Positions 1-9,441 of a stretch of 64,000 nucleotides of DNA are shown in pieces (positions within the stretch are counted from its first letter, which is position 1; each line of letters opens with the position of its first letter). The stretch covers positions 124,001 to 188,000 of the forward strand of contig NZ_LT635452.1 of NCBI RefSeq assembly GCF_900120005.1, written 5' to 3'. This DNA is from Holdemania sp. Marseille-P2844. GTDB lineage: Bacteria; Bacillota_I; Bacilli_A; Erysipelotrichales; Erysipelotrichaceae. The notes beneath the pieces were generated by a model. It had not been told where the DNA came from and made no database searches. It saw nothing but the letters and a program-made list of their open reading frames with translations. Made by a program: the position numbers and the translations under genes.

Positions 1-455
1 TTGAAAAAGCACTGCTTTCGGACTCCGTCGGCACCTGTGTGGGCGCTGTCTTGGGGACTTCGACGGTAACGTCGTTTGTAGAATCGACCTCGGGTGTTGA
101 GGTAGGCGGACGGACGGGCTTAACCGCGGTGACGACCGGCGTTCTGTTCTTGTTGTCGATTGTCTTCTTCCCGCTGCTTTCCGTCGTGACCAGCGCGGTT
201 ACGGCGCCGGCTCTGATCGTCGTCGGAATTCTGATGGCGCAGCAGCTGGGCGGCATCGAATGGGATAACTTCATCTTCGCGTCGACCGGCTTCATGGCGA
301 TCATTATGATGATTCTGTGCTATTCGATTTCCGACGGTATCGCGTTAGGGTTTATCACCTATGGCGCGGTGATGCTGGGCAGCGGCAAGGCGAAGGAAGT
401 CCGGCCGATTATCTGGATTCTGGATATCGTCTTTATCCTGTATTTCATCATCTGA
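1..455 (+). CDS. NCS2/AzgA-family purine permease, C-terminal part
   Basis: The reading frame is open from the first base of the window and stops at 455, so the gene starts upstream and about 150 C-terminal residues are visible. The visible start, DSVGTCVGAVLGTSTVTSF followed by ESTSGVEVGGRTGLTAV, is the conserved core of AzgA/PbuG-type adenine, guanine or hypoxanthine permeases, which are proton-coupled inner-membrane transporters. Several hydrophobic membrane segments follow. guaA lies 123 bp downstream on the same strand, so purine salvage and GMP synthesis are side by side. Exact substrate cannot be told from this fragment, and any purine riboswitch would lie outside the window. Confidence 0.88.
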   Translation, partial: EKALLSDSVGTCVGAVLGTSTVTSFVESTSGVEVGGRTGLTAVTTGVLFLLSIVFFPLLSVVTSAVTAPALIVVGILMAQQLGGIEWDNFIFASTGFMAIIMMILCYSISDGIALGFITYGAVMLGSGKAKEVRPIIWILDIVFILYFII

Positions 456-512
456 TTCATCCATCATTTTCTGTGGTAATCCGCCACTTTCGATGGTAAA
501 ATAAACAAAGGA

Positions 513-551
513 AAAAGTGAATTAGAATACTCGTTATTTTAATTCACTTTT
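513..551 (+). terminator. AT-rich hairpin between permease and guaA
   Basis: A 12-bp perfect stem, AAAAGTGAATTA at 513-524 paired with TAATTCACTTTT at 540-551, has a 15-nt loop. It lies between the permease stop and the guaA ribosome binding site (AAGGAGG near 565). There is no separate U-run after the stem, so it may be a weak terminator or an mRNA-stability hairpin rather than a full stop. Confidence 0.4.
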
Positions 552-578
552 CAATTCCAAAACAAAGGAGGCAACACG

Positions 579-2120
579 ATGGCTGATAAAATTATCGTTC
601 TCGATTTCGGCAGTCAATATAACCAGCTGATCGCCCGGCGGATCCGGGAGTTCGGCGTCTACAGTGAGCTGCATCCCAATACGATGACGCTGGCGGAGAT
701 CCAGGCCCTGGGGGATGTGAAAGGCATTATTTTCAGCGGCGGACCGAACAGCGTCTATGATGAGAATGCGTTCAAATGTGATCCGGCAATCTTTACGAGC
801 GGTCTGCCGATTCTGGGAATTTGTTACGGCATGCAGATGACGCATTTCATGAACGGCGGCGACGTGCGTTCGTGCAACAGTAAGGAATATGGGCGGACTG
901 AGATTGAGATTGAATCGGATTCTCTGTTGTTCAAGGGGCTGCCAAAGAAGCAGACCGTCTGGATGAGCCATGGCGATCAGGTGTCCAGGCTGGCTCCGGG
1001 GTTTGTGAAGGACGCTTCCAGCTCTACTTGTGAATTTGCTTCGACGAGCAATCCGGAAAAGCGGATATATACGGTACAATTCCATCCGGAAGTGCGGCAC
1101 AGCGAATATGGCAACGAGATGCTGAAAAACTTTGTATTTGAAATCTGCCATGCGCAAAATAACTGGTCAATGCACAATTACATCGACATGCAGATTGAGA
1201 AGATCCGCGCTCAGGTCGGTTCGGACAAGGTTCTGCTGGCCTTATCGGGCGGGGTGGATTCCTCTGTCGTGGCGGCGTTATTGCACAAGGCGATCGGATC
1301 GCAGCTGTATTGCATGTTCATTGATCATGGCCTGCTTCGCAAAGGTGAGGCAGAGAGTGTCATGGAGACGTTCGGTCGGAATATGAAGCTGAATCTGAGG
1401 AAGATCGACGCGTCGAAGAAATTTCTGGATAAGCTCAAAGGGGTATCGGATCCGGAACAGAAGCGGAAAATCATTGGCAATGAGTTTGTCTATACGTTTG
1501 ATGAGGAAGTCAAGAAGCTGGCAGAGGGTGAGAATATCCACTGGCTGGCGCAGGGTACGCTGTATACAGATGTGATCGAAAGTGGTACGCAGACCGCCCA
1601 GACGATCAAGTCGCATCACAATGTCGGCGGTCTGCCCAAGGATATGCAGTTCCAGTTGATCGAACCGCTGAACACGTTGTTCAAGGATGAAGTGCGGCAG
1701 TTGGGCAAGGAGCTGGGCCTGCCGGACGAAATGGTATGGCGGCAGCCGTTCCCGGGGCCGGGATTGGGAATTCGTGTTTTAGGCGAGATCACGGAAGAAA
1801 AATTAATGATGGTTCGTGAATCGGATGCGATTTTGCGCGAAGAAATAGCGAAGGCAGGACTTGAACGGGACATCTGGCAGTATTTCACCGCGCTGACGAA
1901 TATGAAGTCGGTGGGTGTCATGGGCGATCAGCGGACGTATGATTACGCCATCGCGATCCGGGCGGTCACTTCGATCGACGGGATGACCGCGGATTGGGCA
2001 CGAATTCCATTTGACGTATTGAGTGTAATTTCCAGTCGGATCGTTAACGAAGTGCCTCATGTCAATCGTGTGCTGCTGGACATCACGTCCAAGCCGCCGG
2101 GAACGATCGAATTTGAATGA
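579..2120 (+). CDS. guaA: GMP synthase (glutamine-hydrolysing)
   Basis: Converts XMP to GMP in the cytosol using ATP and ammonia from glutamine. At 513 aa it is the normal full length. The N-terminal class I glutamine amidotransferase domain has the nucleophile Cys82 in GICYGMQ and the His169/Glu171 pair in [12 protein letters not shown]. The ATP pyrophosphatase domain carries the PP-loop SGGVDSS at 223-229, and the C-terminal dimerisation domain ends in KPPGTIEFE. The start follows AAGGAGG with 8-nt spacing. The 3' end of guaA is a known chromosomal target for integrative elements, and an integrase relic lies just downstream. Confidence 0.98.
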   Translation: MADKIIVLDFGSQYNQLIARRIREFGVYSELHPNTMTLAEIQALGDVKGIIFSGGPNSVYDENAFKCDPAIFTSGLPILGICYGMQMTHFMNGGDVRSCNSKEYGRTEIEIESDSLLFKGLPKKQTVWMSHGDQVSRLAPGFVKDASSSTCEFASTSNPEKRIYTVQFHPEVRHSEYGNEMLKNFVFEICHAQNNWSMHNYIDMQIEKIRAQVGSDKVLLALSGGVDSSVVAALLHKAIGSQLYCMFIDHGLLRKGEAESVMETFGRNMKLNLRKIDASKKFLDKLKGVSDPEQKRKIIGNEFVYTFDEEVKKLAEGENIHWLAQGTLYTDVIESGTQTAQTIKSHHNVGGLPKDMQFQLIEPLNTLFKDEVRQLGKELGLPDEMVWRQPFPGPGLGIRVLGEITEEKLMMVRESDAILREEIAKAGLERDIWQYFTALTNMKSVGVMGDQRTYDYAIAIRAVTSIDGMTADWARIPFDVLSVISSRIVNEVPHVNRVLLDITSKPPGTIEFE

Positions 2121-2243
2121 GTTTATGGACTGAAAAAAACTAGTGTTTATGCCGGATTCAAACAAATTTGTTTAAGTGCTGGCAATGATTTGGCAACATG
2201 TGATCCCTACTGATGTAATAATTTCTAAAGAAATAGTATAGAA

Positions 2244-2298
2244 AAACCTTATTGACTTCCTTTTCCACTTCTGGATATCGAAAATCAGTAAGGTTTTT
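2244..2298 (+). terminator. Probable guaA terminator
   Basis: AAACCTTATTGA at 2244-2255 pairs with TCAGTAAGGTTT at 2285-2296 (one G.T pair), and the right arm runs into TTTTT. It lies 124 bp after the guaA stop in gene-free sequence. Confidence 0.6.
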
Positions 2299-2439
2299 AA
2301 TGTTTATTTTTCTTTTTTAGTTCACTCATAAGAAAATCGCTAAGTGTTTTCGAGGAAACTTTTATCCAGTGATGAGAGTTGTCAAGTTCTTATATTTACA
2401 GCGCCATTGTTTGTCTTCTTCATTGGTAATTTCGCCTTG

Positions 2440-2836
2440 ATCCAGTTAGATAGTTTTTTTAAAATCTATGAAACAGACAAAAGAAAACGGGTGAAGGAAA
2501 ATACATGAAAATCCAAAAGCTATGTGATATGCACAACGATACTTCATTATTTTGAATTATGTAAGATGGAGAAAATAGAGACAAAGGATATTATCGCGGA
2601 ACAGAATGAGTTGCTATCTTATCAAAATGAATTCGGGCAGCCATATTCTGCTACTCATCTTATAATAATACACGGTCAATTAAACTCTATTTTTAATCAT
2701 GCAGTAAGATTTATCGCTTACTCTCTAATCCGGCGCGGAAGCCTGAGCAATGGGATCAGAGGAATATAAGGAAATGATGTTCTGGACAAAAGAGGAATAT
2801 CTGAAATTTGCAGATGACATGATGGATAAACCATAA
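2440..2836 (+). pseudogene. Tyrosine recombinase (phage/ICE integrase) relic
   Basis: Conceptual translation shows the N-terminal, SAM-like core-binding part of a Tn916/phage-type integrase. From about 2449 it reads DSFFKIYETDKRKRVKENT, then a TGA where Trp is usual. It continues KSKSYVI..., MEKIETKDIIAEQNELLSYQ and QPYSATHLIIIHGQLNSIFN. A frameshift near 2740 is followed by EEYKEMMFWTKEEYLKFADD and a stop at 2836. The catalytic R..H-R-H..Y domain is missing. No functional protein is expected. Its position directly behind guaA fits an old element that integrated at the guaA 3' end. Confidence 0.75.
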
Positions 2837-2957
2837 TCTTATTATTCGTTTTTCTATGTGGTTAAGTCATTTTCTTGATTGATATAGCTAATTTTCAAAT
2901 TAAGAAACTGGCTTTATTGAATAAACTTGGATTATAATAAGGGCATATAAAAATAGG

Positions 2958-4346
2958 ATGGATAATTTAATGAATATAAAGCAACTAATTGGTGAGACAT
3001 CTGAATATGATAAGAAACTTCTTCTTGAAGAAAGAAAGCCTAAAAGTTGGTGTAAAAGTGTTAGTGCTTTTGCAAATTCATTTGGTGGTTTTTTGATTTT
3101 TGGGGTTTCTGATGATGATGAAATAGTTGGCTTAGAAAAGCCGGAGAAAGATGCGGAAAAGATTAGCGAAATAATTAAATCAAAGCTCAATCCAATACCT
3201 GAATTTAATCTAAGATTTGAAAATACAAATAATCAAACAGTAATCATTTTAGAGGTTTTTAAGGGCTTTGAAACACCCTATTATTATAGTGGGGATGGCG
3301 TATTGGAAGCCTATATAAGAGTTGGGAATGAGAGTGTAAAAGCATCTCCGATAGAATTAAAACGTTTAGTGCTTCGTGGGAGAAATTCATCTTTTGATTC
3401 ACAAGATTCTACATATAAAATTGAAGACTATGCTTTTTCAAAGTTAAGAGAAAGATATAAAAAGTGGACAGGGAATAGTTTTGATGACAAAGATTTGATT
3501 TCATTTGGATTAGTTGATTCAAATGGTCAATTAACCAATGCCGGTGCTTTATTTGCGGATGAGAGTCCAATTCGTTGGTCAAGATTATTTTGTACGCGAT
3601 GGAATGGATTAAATAAGAGTGGCGGTTCTATTGATGCCATTGATGATGCGGAATATGAAGGAAGTATCATTTCCTTAATTGAAAATGGAGAAACTTTTAT
3701 TAAACGCAATAGTAGATTAATGTGGAGAAAAACTGCGAATTCAAGAGAAGAAATGCCGGAATATGTAGAACGCAGTTACCACGAAGCGTTAATTAACGCA
3801 TTAGCTCATCGCGATTATTTAATTAATGGAAGTGAAGTTCATATTGATATTTTTGATGATCGGCTGGAAATTTATTCTCCGGGTGGAATGCCAGATGGAT
3901 CGATAATTCAAGATAGAGACCCATTAACAATACCATCAACACGTAGAAATCCGGTTTTAGCTGATGTGTTAAATCGTTTAGGCTATATGGAAAGAAAAGG
4001 GAGTGGTTTTGGTAAAATTATTAACGGGTATGAGTTGCAGATCAATTATGATGACAAGAAAAAACCAATATTTCGTTCTGATCGTTATCAATTTACGGTA
4101 ATAATGCCAAACCTAAATTATGTTGTCCCTCAGGATGTCCCTCAGAATGTCCCTCAGGATGTCCCTCAGGATAATGTAGAAAAAAGAATACTTCAATTAA
4201 TACGTGCGAATAATAAAATAAGCACAGAAAAGATGTCAGAGGCAATAGGAGTTAGTTCAAAGACAATTAAACGGCGTATTAAAAATATGCATAATATCAG
4301 ATTTGTAGGCCATGGTTCTAATGGGTATTGGGAGATTAAAGAGTGA
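2958..4346 (+). CDS. AlbA_2 (Schlafen-type) ATP-binding regulator with C-terminal HTH
   Basis: 462 aa. The N-terminal AlbA_2/Schlafen domain (about 1-120) contains the typical opening QLIGETSEYDKKLLLE and the AFANSFGGFLIFGV motif. A HATPase-like middle domain includes EALINALAHRDYLINGSEV and IYSPGGMPDG. A winged-helix segment lies at the C-terminus (ILQLIRANNKISTEKMSEAI). Such proteins are putative regulators often found on mobile islands; the target is unknown. A proline-rich linker made of four near-identical VPQ[DN] units sits near 4122-4170. Codon use is AT-rich, unlike neighbours, suggesting transfer. A second in-frame ATG at 2970 is a plausible alternative start. Confidence 0.85.
   Translation: MDNLMNIKQLIGETSEYDKKLLLEERKPKSWCKSVSAFANSFGGFLIFGVSDDDEIVGLEKPEKDAEKISEIIKSKLNPIPEFNLRFENTNNQTVIILEVFKGFETPYYYSGDGVLEAYIRVGNESVKASPIELKRLVLRGRNSSFDSQDSTYKIEDYAFSKLRERYKKWTGNSFDDKDLISFGLVDSNGQLTNAGALFADESPIRWSRLFCTRWNGLNKSGGSIDAIDDAEYEGSIISLIENGETFIKRNSRLMWRKTANSREEMPEYVERSYHEALINALAHRDYLINGSEVHIDIFDDRLEIYSPGGMPDGSIIQDRDPLTIPSTRRNPVLADVLNRLGYMERKGSGFGKIINGYELQINYDDKKKPIFRSDRYQFTVIMPNLNYVVPQDVPQNVPQDVPQDNVEKRILQLIRANNKISTEKMSEAIGVSSKTIKRRIKNMHNIRFVGHGSNGYWEIKE
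4122..4170 (+). repeat. 12-bp in-frame tandem repeat (VPQD/VPQN)
   Basis: The unit TGTCCCTCAGGA is repeated about four times inside the AlbA_2 gene and encodes VPQD-VPQN-VPQD-VPQD. It forms the linker between the ATPase-like and HTH domains. Copy number could vary between strains by slippage. Confidence 0.8.
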
Positions 4347-4926
4347 TTAAGGTTCAAGGATAATGGGGTAATAAAAAAGACATAAGAGGAGGAAAAAAGA
4401 AGGAATCAGAATATTAGTGGTTATTTGTGAGGCTTGTATCATTGAAACTGAAATATCATAAGCGTCTCAACTATAAAGAAAGAACCAACTTTGCGGTAAT
4501 CAAGGCAGAGGAAGCAGGAGACAATGAAGAGAAGGAAAGGGGAAGAATGGCAACAGATCATAGAGAACTATCGAGCCAGCGACTTAAGTTCCAGCCAGTT
4601 CTGTAATCATAAAGGGATCAAATTAAAAACTTTCTACAATCACATCTATAAGCAAAATAAACGTAAAGAAGAACCGCATCACTTCATTTTTGTTTAAGTG
4701 GAAGCGGAGTCAGTGAAAACCGAGTTCAGATCCATGGATGGAACTCGCTTGGGACAGCGGATTCCAGATCGAAAGCAGCATCGCATTCTGCGGCTGTGTA
4801 TTTGACACTTACTCATGATCTATGTAATTACCGTGTTAAACTTCAATCATTATCCGCAAGCCTGGACAGAAACCTTCGCGAAATATCCTGGGAAGCTCAA
4901 TTTAATGCCTGAGAATTTCGGATAAA
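4347..4926. other. Gap with mobile-element debris
   Basis: These 580 bases contain only the TnpA-like fragment at 4524-4697 and short broken frames. No RNA gene or clear terminator was seen. The shift from AT-rich to balanced composition occurs in the second half, so the right edge of the acquired segment probably lies here. Confidence 0.5.
4524..4697 (+). pseudogene. IS66-type TnpA-like fragment
   Basis: A 57-aa frame, too short for most gene callers. It contains GEEWQQIIENYRASDLSSSQ, then FCNHKGIKLKTFYNHI. This resembles the short HTH accessory protein TnpA of IS66 elements (W..ii....S.lS...FC...gi...tFy). Degraded sequence after the stop (4700-4920) shows no tnpB or tnpC. It is probably an insertion-sequence relic; an unrelated small HTH protein is possible. 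Confidence 0.45.
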
Positions 4927-4980
4927 ATGAGCATTAGAAATGAACTGGTTCATGCCTGGAATCGAACAGGAGGTAGATCA

Positions 4981-7533
4981 ATGGAACAGAGGAAAGCCAG
5001 AATGCAGCAAGCGTTACGCATGGAACCTGATTCAGTACCCAATGCGATCCAGGTGCGTGGAGCGCGTGTCCATAATTTAAAGAATATCAATGTCGATATT
5101 CCGCTGAATCAAATTGTCGGGATCGCGGGCGTATCAGGTTCCGGCAAATCTTCATTAGCCCTGGGTGTCTTATATGCGGAAGGTTCACGCCGCTATCTTG
5201 ACGCTCTTTCAACGTATACACGCAGACGGATGACACAGGCTGCCAAGGCGCAGGTTGATGAAGTACTCTATGTTCCTGCCGCGCTGGCATTGCATCAAAG
5301 GCCTGCGGTTCCGGGAATCCGCAGTACCTTCGGCACGGGAACTGAACTTTTAAACAGCCTGCGTCTGATGTTTTCCCGGCTTGCCCATCATCGCTGTCCC
5401 AACGGACACGTTTGTCCGCCATCGTTAGCCGTTGCCGCGGGACAGGAATTGATCTGTCCGGTGTGCGGGGAACATTTCTTTGCTCCATCCGCAGAGGAGC
5501 TGGCCTTTAACAGTCAGGGAGCCTGCCGGAAGTGCGGCGGTACCGGAATCGTCAGGACTGTAGATTTGTCAACGCTGGTTCCCAACGAATCGCTGACGAT
5601 TGATGAAGGCGCGGTCGTTCCCTGGAATACCCTGATGTGGTCGCTGATGACGGATGTCTGCCGGGCAATGGGCGTCCGGACTGACGTTCCATTCTCGGAA
5701 TTGACGGCCAAGGAACGTGAGATCGTTTTCTACGGTCCGGCTGAAAAGAAACATATATTTTATAAAGCCAAGAACACCAATCAGGCCTGCGAGATTGATT
5801 TTACGTATTTTAACGCTGTTTATACCGTGGAGAACGCGCTTGCCAAAGTGAAAGATGAAAAAGGCATGAAGCGCGTTGAAAAATTTCTGAAGCAGGACAG
5901 CTGTCCGGAATGCGGAGGTTCGCGGCTTTCCGTGGCGGCCCGGGCGCCGAAGCTGCGCGGTATTTCGCTGGATGAAGCCTGCCGGATGACCTTATCTCAG
6001 TTAACACTCTGGGTTAAGGAGGTTCCGGAATCCCTGCCAATAGAGATGCGGCCAATGGCCTTTGCGATCTGCGAATCCTTTCAGACTGCAGCGAAACGGC
6101 TGATGGATTTGGGACTGGGCTATCTGACATTGGACCGGGCGGCGTCAACGTTATCAACTGGCGAACGTCAGCGGATGCAGCTGGCCCGCGCTGTGCGCAA
6201 CCGCACAACCGGCGTGCTGTATGTTCTGGATGAACCCTCAATCGGGCTGCATCCTTCCAATATCGTGGGACTAACCGGGGTGATGCATGATTTAATTAAG
6301 GATGGAAATTCAGTCGTTCTGGTCGATCATGATACGCAGATCCTGAGGGAAGCGGACTGGATTGTGGAAATGGGGCCGGGAGCCGGGGCCGAGGGAGGAC
6401 AGGTGATCGCCGAAGGACCGCTGAATGAAATTAAAGAAAACGCTCAATCGCAGATCGGACCATTTTTGGCGGGAACCGCCGTTGTTGACGTATGTCGGCG
6501 GACAATTTCCGAAGATCTGTTCAAGCTGGGAAAAATCCATCTGTCGACCGCTGCGCTGCATACCGTTAAGCCGTTGGAAGCCGATATCCCAAAAGGCCGG
6601 CTGACCGTGGTAACCGGGGTTTCGGGGTCCGGCAAGACGACATTCATTTTGGAAAGTCTAATTCCAGGCCTGGAAGCCCTGATCGGCGGGAAGCCGCTGC
6701 CGAACCATGTGCGCTCACTGGAGGCAGGGGATATCAGTCAGGTCAAATTGATCGATGCAACGCCGATCGGCATTAACGTCCGCTCAACGGTCGCCACTTA
6801 TGCCAATGTTCATGATGAATTACGAAAGGTATATGCGCGGACCCCACAGGCGAAAACGCTGCATTATTCAGCCGGGGATTTTTCTTACAACACCGGCAAG
6901 CTTCGCTGTCCCACCTGTGATGGAACAGGCACGATCAGCCTCGACGTGCAATTTTTGCCGGATGTGGAAATTCCCTGTCCGGATTGCAGGGGCTCGCGGT
7001 ATGCCAAGACGGCGGACTCCATTCGCCGGCAGAATAAAATGGAACACGGGTATGCGCTGCCGGAATTGATGGCGATGGATGTCAAACATGCGCTGAATGC
7101 CTGTTCCGATTTAAAAACAGTCAGCCAGCGGCTTCAGACATTGCAGGAGCTGGGACTGGGCTATCTGACTTTGGGCGAAGCGACGCCGAGCTTGTCCGGC
7201 GGTGAGGCACAACGGCTGAAGCTCGCGTCAGAAATGGGGCGGCAGCAGGAAAACACGGTCTTCGTCTTCGATGAACCGACGATCGGCCTGCATCCACTGG
7301 ACGTCCGCACCCTGCTTGTGATCCTTGACCGATTAGTGGAGAAAGGGGCGACGGTAATCGTGATTGAGCACGATCTCGACGTGATTGCCAACGCCGATTA
7401 TCTGATCGACATGGGACCGGGCGGCGGCGAGGACGGAGGACAGATCGTGGCCGTTGGAACCCCGGAAGCAGTGGCGGCCAATCAGGAAAGTATAACGGGC
7501 AAGTATTTGCGGAAACATCTGCAGCCGGAATAA
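4981..7533 (+). CDS. UvrA-like excinuclease ABC subunit A paralogue
   Basis: 850 aa, shorter than the usual ~940-residue UvrA. It has two ABC ATPase halves with Walker A GVSGSGKSS (about 50) and GVSGSGKTT (about 547), signatures LSTGERQRM (about 391) and LSGGEAQRL (about 738), and Walker B VLDEPSIGLHP and VFDEPTIGLHP. Cys-pair zinc modules are present (CPVCG...CRKCGGTG and CPTCDGTG...CPDCRG). The start at 4981 follows AGGAGG with 8-nt spacing; an upstream in-frame ATG at 4927 has no ribosome binding site. This is the UvrA2/drug-resistance type rather than obviously housekeeping UvrA: no uvrB is nearby. The role is either repair or self-protection against DNA-binding drugs. Confidence 0.88.
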   Translation: MEQRKARMQQALRMEPDSVPNAIQVRGARVHNLKNINVDIPLNQIVGIAGVSGSGKSSLALGVLYAEGSRRYLDALSTYTRRRMTQAAKAQVDEVLYVPAALALHQRPAVPGIRSTFGTGTELLNSLRLMFSRLAHHRCPNGHVCPPSLAVAAGQELICPVCGEHFFAPSAEELAFNSQGACRKCGGTGIVRTVDLSTLVPNESLTIDEGAVVPWNTLMWSLMTDVCRAMGVRTDVPFSELTAKEREIVFYGPAEKKHIFYKAKNTNQACEIDFTYFNAVYTVENALAKVKDEKGMKRVEKFLKQDSCPECGGSRLSVAARAPKLRGISLDEACRMTLSQLTLWVKEVPESLPIEMRPMAFAICESFQTAAKRLMDLGLGYLTLDRAASTLSTGERQRMQLARAVRNRTTGVLYVLDEPSIGLHPSNIVGLTGVMHDLIKDGNSVVLVDHDTQILREADWIVEMGPGAGAEGGQVIAEGPLNEIKENAQSQIGPFLAGTAVVDVCRRTISEDLFKLGKIHLSTAALHTVKPLEADIPKGRLTVVTGVSGSGKTTFILESLIPGLEALIGGKPLPNHVRSLEAGDISQVKLIDATPIGINVRSTVATYANVHDELRKVYARTPQAKTLHYSAGDFSYNTGKLRCPTCDGTGTISLDVQFLPDVEIPCPDCRGSRYAKTADSIRRQNKMEHGYALPELMAMDVKHALNACSDLKTVSQRLQTLQELGLGYLTLGEATPSLSGGEAQRLKLASEMGRQQENTVFVFDEPTIGLHPLDVRTLLVILDRLVEKGATVIVIEHDLDVIANADYLIDMGPGGGEDGGQIVAVGTPEAVAANQESITGKYLRKHLQPE

Positions 7534-8084
7534 GGCTGGATCAAAAAAATTCTGCCATGATTTATGGGGGGCGGATTGAAGCACAGCTGCCAATGAATAT
7601 ATGGATCAAAGATCGTGGTCAGCAGAAATTTTATTATTATCGAAGCGGGGCTGTCAGGCGCTATTTTTGCGGAAATTGACAGGGAGCGAAGAAACGCTCG
7701 AACGATGGCAAATCAGAACTGATTTTCATGCACAAAAGGATATTGGATCATGATTCGTTAAGAATCCAACTTTACAGCGGCTAAACTTTTGCGAGTAAGG
7801 AAATGGAAGGCTGGAACACGCGGGTTGATGTGGTATTTCTGTTTATGAAGAAACATTGACGTCAGGATCAGAACTTTGCGGCAGCGCTTGAATGGCTTGG
7901 ATGAAACGTCGATGAATTTTGGTTTATCAAACCCGGAATGAGGTCTGAGTTCATACTGGAAAAATAATACGAAATTGAATGAACTTCCGGGCAGAACCAA
8001 TATCATTTTTGTCCTGTTTAATGGTATAATAAACCTATGAACGCAATTTGAAGTCATAGAGCTTGTAATGGAGGGTGAACAACG
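7534..8084. other. Gene-free gap with possible flavoenzyme relic and a promoter
   Basis: 551 bases without an intact gene. At about 7618-7700 the plus strand reads NFIIIEAGLSGAIFAE, close to the FAD-binding start of a UDP-galactopyranose mutase-type protein with the first Rossmann glycine changed. All frames then break, so this is at best a relic. An extended -10 (TGG-TATAAT, 8022-8030) for the next gene lies at the right end. Confidence 0.4.
8022..8030 (+). promoter_or_regulatory. Extended -10 promoter of the DUF349 gene
   Basis: TGG followed by TATAAT (8025-8030) lies 55 bp before the start codon. No convincing -35 box was seen, as expected for an extended -10 promoter. Confidence 0.55.
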
Positions 8085-9245
8085 ATGGCAATGGACGACA
8101 TGAATGAAGTACGGGATTTTGATGAAGATATCAAAGACCGAAAAGCACTTATTGAAGAAGCGAAGCAGCTCGATCTTTCAAAGAACTGGAATGAAATCGC
8201 TTCGGCAGTTATGAATTTAAAGAAAAGATGGAAGCGGATTTCGTATTGGGAATCAGCTTATGAAGATGAACTGGCGGATGAATTCGAAAAGATGATCGAC
8301 GCTTTCTATGCCAAGCGCAACGAAGGATTCCAGAGTATTCAGAAGGCGAAACAGGAGTTGATTGAACGCGCTCAGGAATTGTCAAAGTCGGAAAACTGGA
8401 ATCAGGCGACAGAGGAAATGAACGAACTGATGCGGCAGTGGAAAGCTTTGGGTTCGGCTGGGAAAGAAACTGACGATCAGCTGTGGGAGTCGTTCAACGA
8501 AGCGCGCAATGCGTTCTTTGACCGCAAGCGTCAGAATTGGGAAGAGCGAAAGGCGAAATCCGTGAATGCGCAGCAGGTAAAAAAAGAATTGATCAAAAAG
8601 GCGGAAGCGCTGGCGGATTCGGAAGAGTGGCAGAAGACTGGCGATCAGCTCAGAAAGCTGATGGATGAATGGAAAAATGCCGGCTTTGCGGGCAAAGACG
8701 TCGACGATCAGCTGTGGAACGAGTTCAATGAGGCACGTCAAAAATTCTATGATCGCCGCAGCGCAGCCTACGCGCAGATTCATGAGCGTCAGCAGCAGGT
8801 GGCTGAGAAGAAAAAAGAACTGATCGATCAGGCGATCACGATCGTCGCACAGAAAGAATATAACCGTGAGAATACCGAAAAGATGAAACGGCTGAACGTG
8901 CTGTGGAAAGAAGCTGGATCCTGCGGCAAGGAGAAAGAAGACGCATTGTGGAAAGAATTCCGTTCTGCGGCAGATGATTATTTCTCCGGCTTGAAGCAGT
9001 TTAACGAACAGAAGCACAACGATTGGATCAAACGGATGCAGGAGGTTCGCAACCGGAAAATGGAATTGATCCAGTCCCAGCAACGTCAGCTGAAATGGAT
9101 GAAAAACGAACTGCCGACCCTGTTGAGTCAGACGGCGGCGGATGAAATGGCTGAAGATATTAAAGATAAGGAAGACTTTATTCAGGAACTGGAAGCTGAT
9201 CTTGCGGAAATTAACGAAAAGCTCGGCGTCGGCACTAAAAAATAA
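8085..9245 (+). CDS. DUF349 domain protein
   Basis: 386 aa, cytosolic, very rich in Lys, Glu and Trp, and largely helical. At least four tandem DUF349 units are visible, each ending in a pattern like DDQLWNEFNEARQKFYDRR and starting with a WNQ/EWQKTGDQLRKLM-type helix. A final coiled-coil segment carries NEKLGVGTKK at the C-terminus. The function is unknown. The start follows GGAGGGTG. A hairpin terminator follows at 9257. The complementary strand also has a long open frame, which is a by-product of the biased codon use here. Confidence 0.85.
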   Translation: MAMDDMNEVRDFDEDIKDRKALIEEAKQLDLSKNWNEIASAVMNLKKRWKRISYWESAYEDELADEFEKMIDAFYAKRNEGFQSIQKAKQELIERAQELSKSENWNQATEEMNELMRQWKALGSAGKETDDQLWESFNEARNAFFDRKRQNWEERKAKSVNAQQVKKELIKKAEALADSEEWQKTGDQLRKLMDEWKNAGFAGKDVDDQLWNEFNEARQKFYDRRSAAYAQIHERQQQVAEKKKELIDQAITIVAQKEYNRENTEKMKRLNVLWKEAGSCGKEKEDALWKEFRSAADDYFSGLKQFNEQKHNDWIKRMQEVRNRKMELIQSQQRQLKWMKNELPTLLSQTAADEMAEDIKDKEDFIQELEADLAEINEKLGVGTKK

Positions 9246-9256
9246 ATCGTCAGAAG

Positions 9257-9282
9257 GAAGCTCGCAAAAAGAGCTTCTTTTT
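9257..9282 (+). terminator. Terminator of the DUF349 gene
   Basis: GAAGCTC at 9257-9263 pairs with GAGCTTC at 9271-9277, followed by five T residues. It lies 11 bp behind the stop codon. Confidence 0.85.
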
Positions 9283-9441
9283 GTCATAAGATTGAGCGAG
9301 GTGAACAAGGCGAAATAACCGCTGGCAAATCACTTGATGAATGCCGTCGCCTTCTAACCCGAAGCATAAAGATACGGTTGTTCTGTTATCAAGGGAAAGA
9401 CAGTCGTTTCCAATGTCAGATCGAAAGAGGAGAGTAAAACG

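Larger units (their letters stand above)
2121..2957. other. AT-rich gap behind guaA (island remnant)
   Basis: No intact gene is visible in these 837 bases. The stretch holds the terminator at 2244-2298 and the integrase relic at 2440-2836. A -10-like TATAAT sits at 2933-2938, just before the next gene. Base composition is clearly more AT-rich than guaA or the genes after 5 kb. Confidence 0.6.

Noticed and set aside
7960-7985. Right attachment site of the guaA island (CGAAATTGAATGA)
   Set aside because: Only 13 bp with one mismatch and no similarity to the preceding guaA bases; could be chance, so it was not listed as a feature.
8382-9308. 308-codon open frame on the minus strand across the DUF349 gene
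   Set aside because: It lies opposite a clear gene, has no ribosome binding site, and is Phe/Leu-rich as expected from the complement of Lys/Glu-rich codons.
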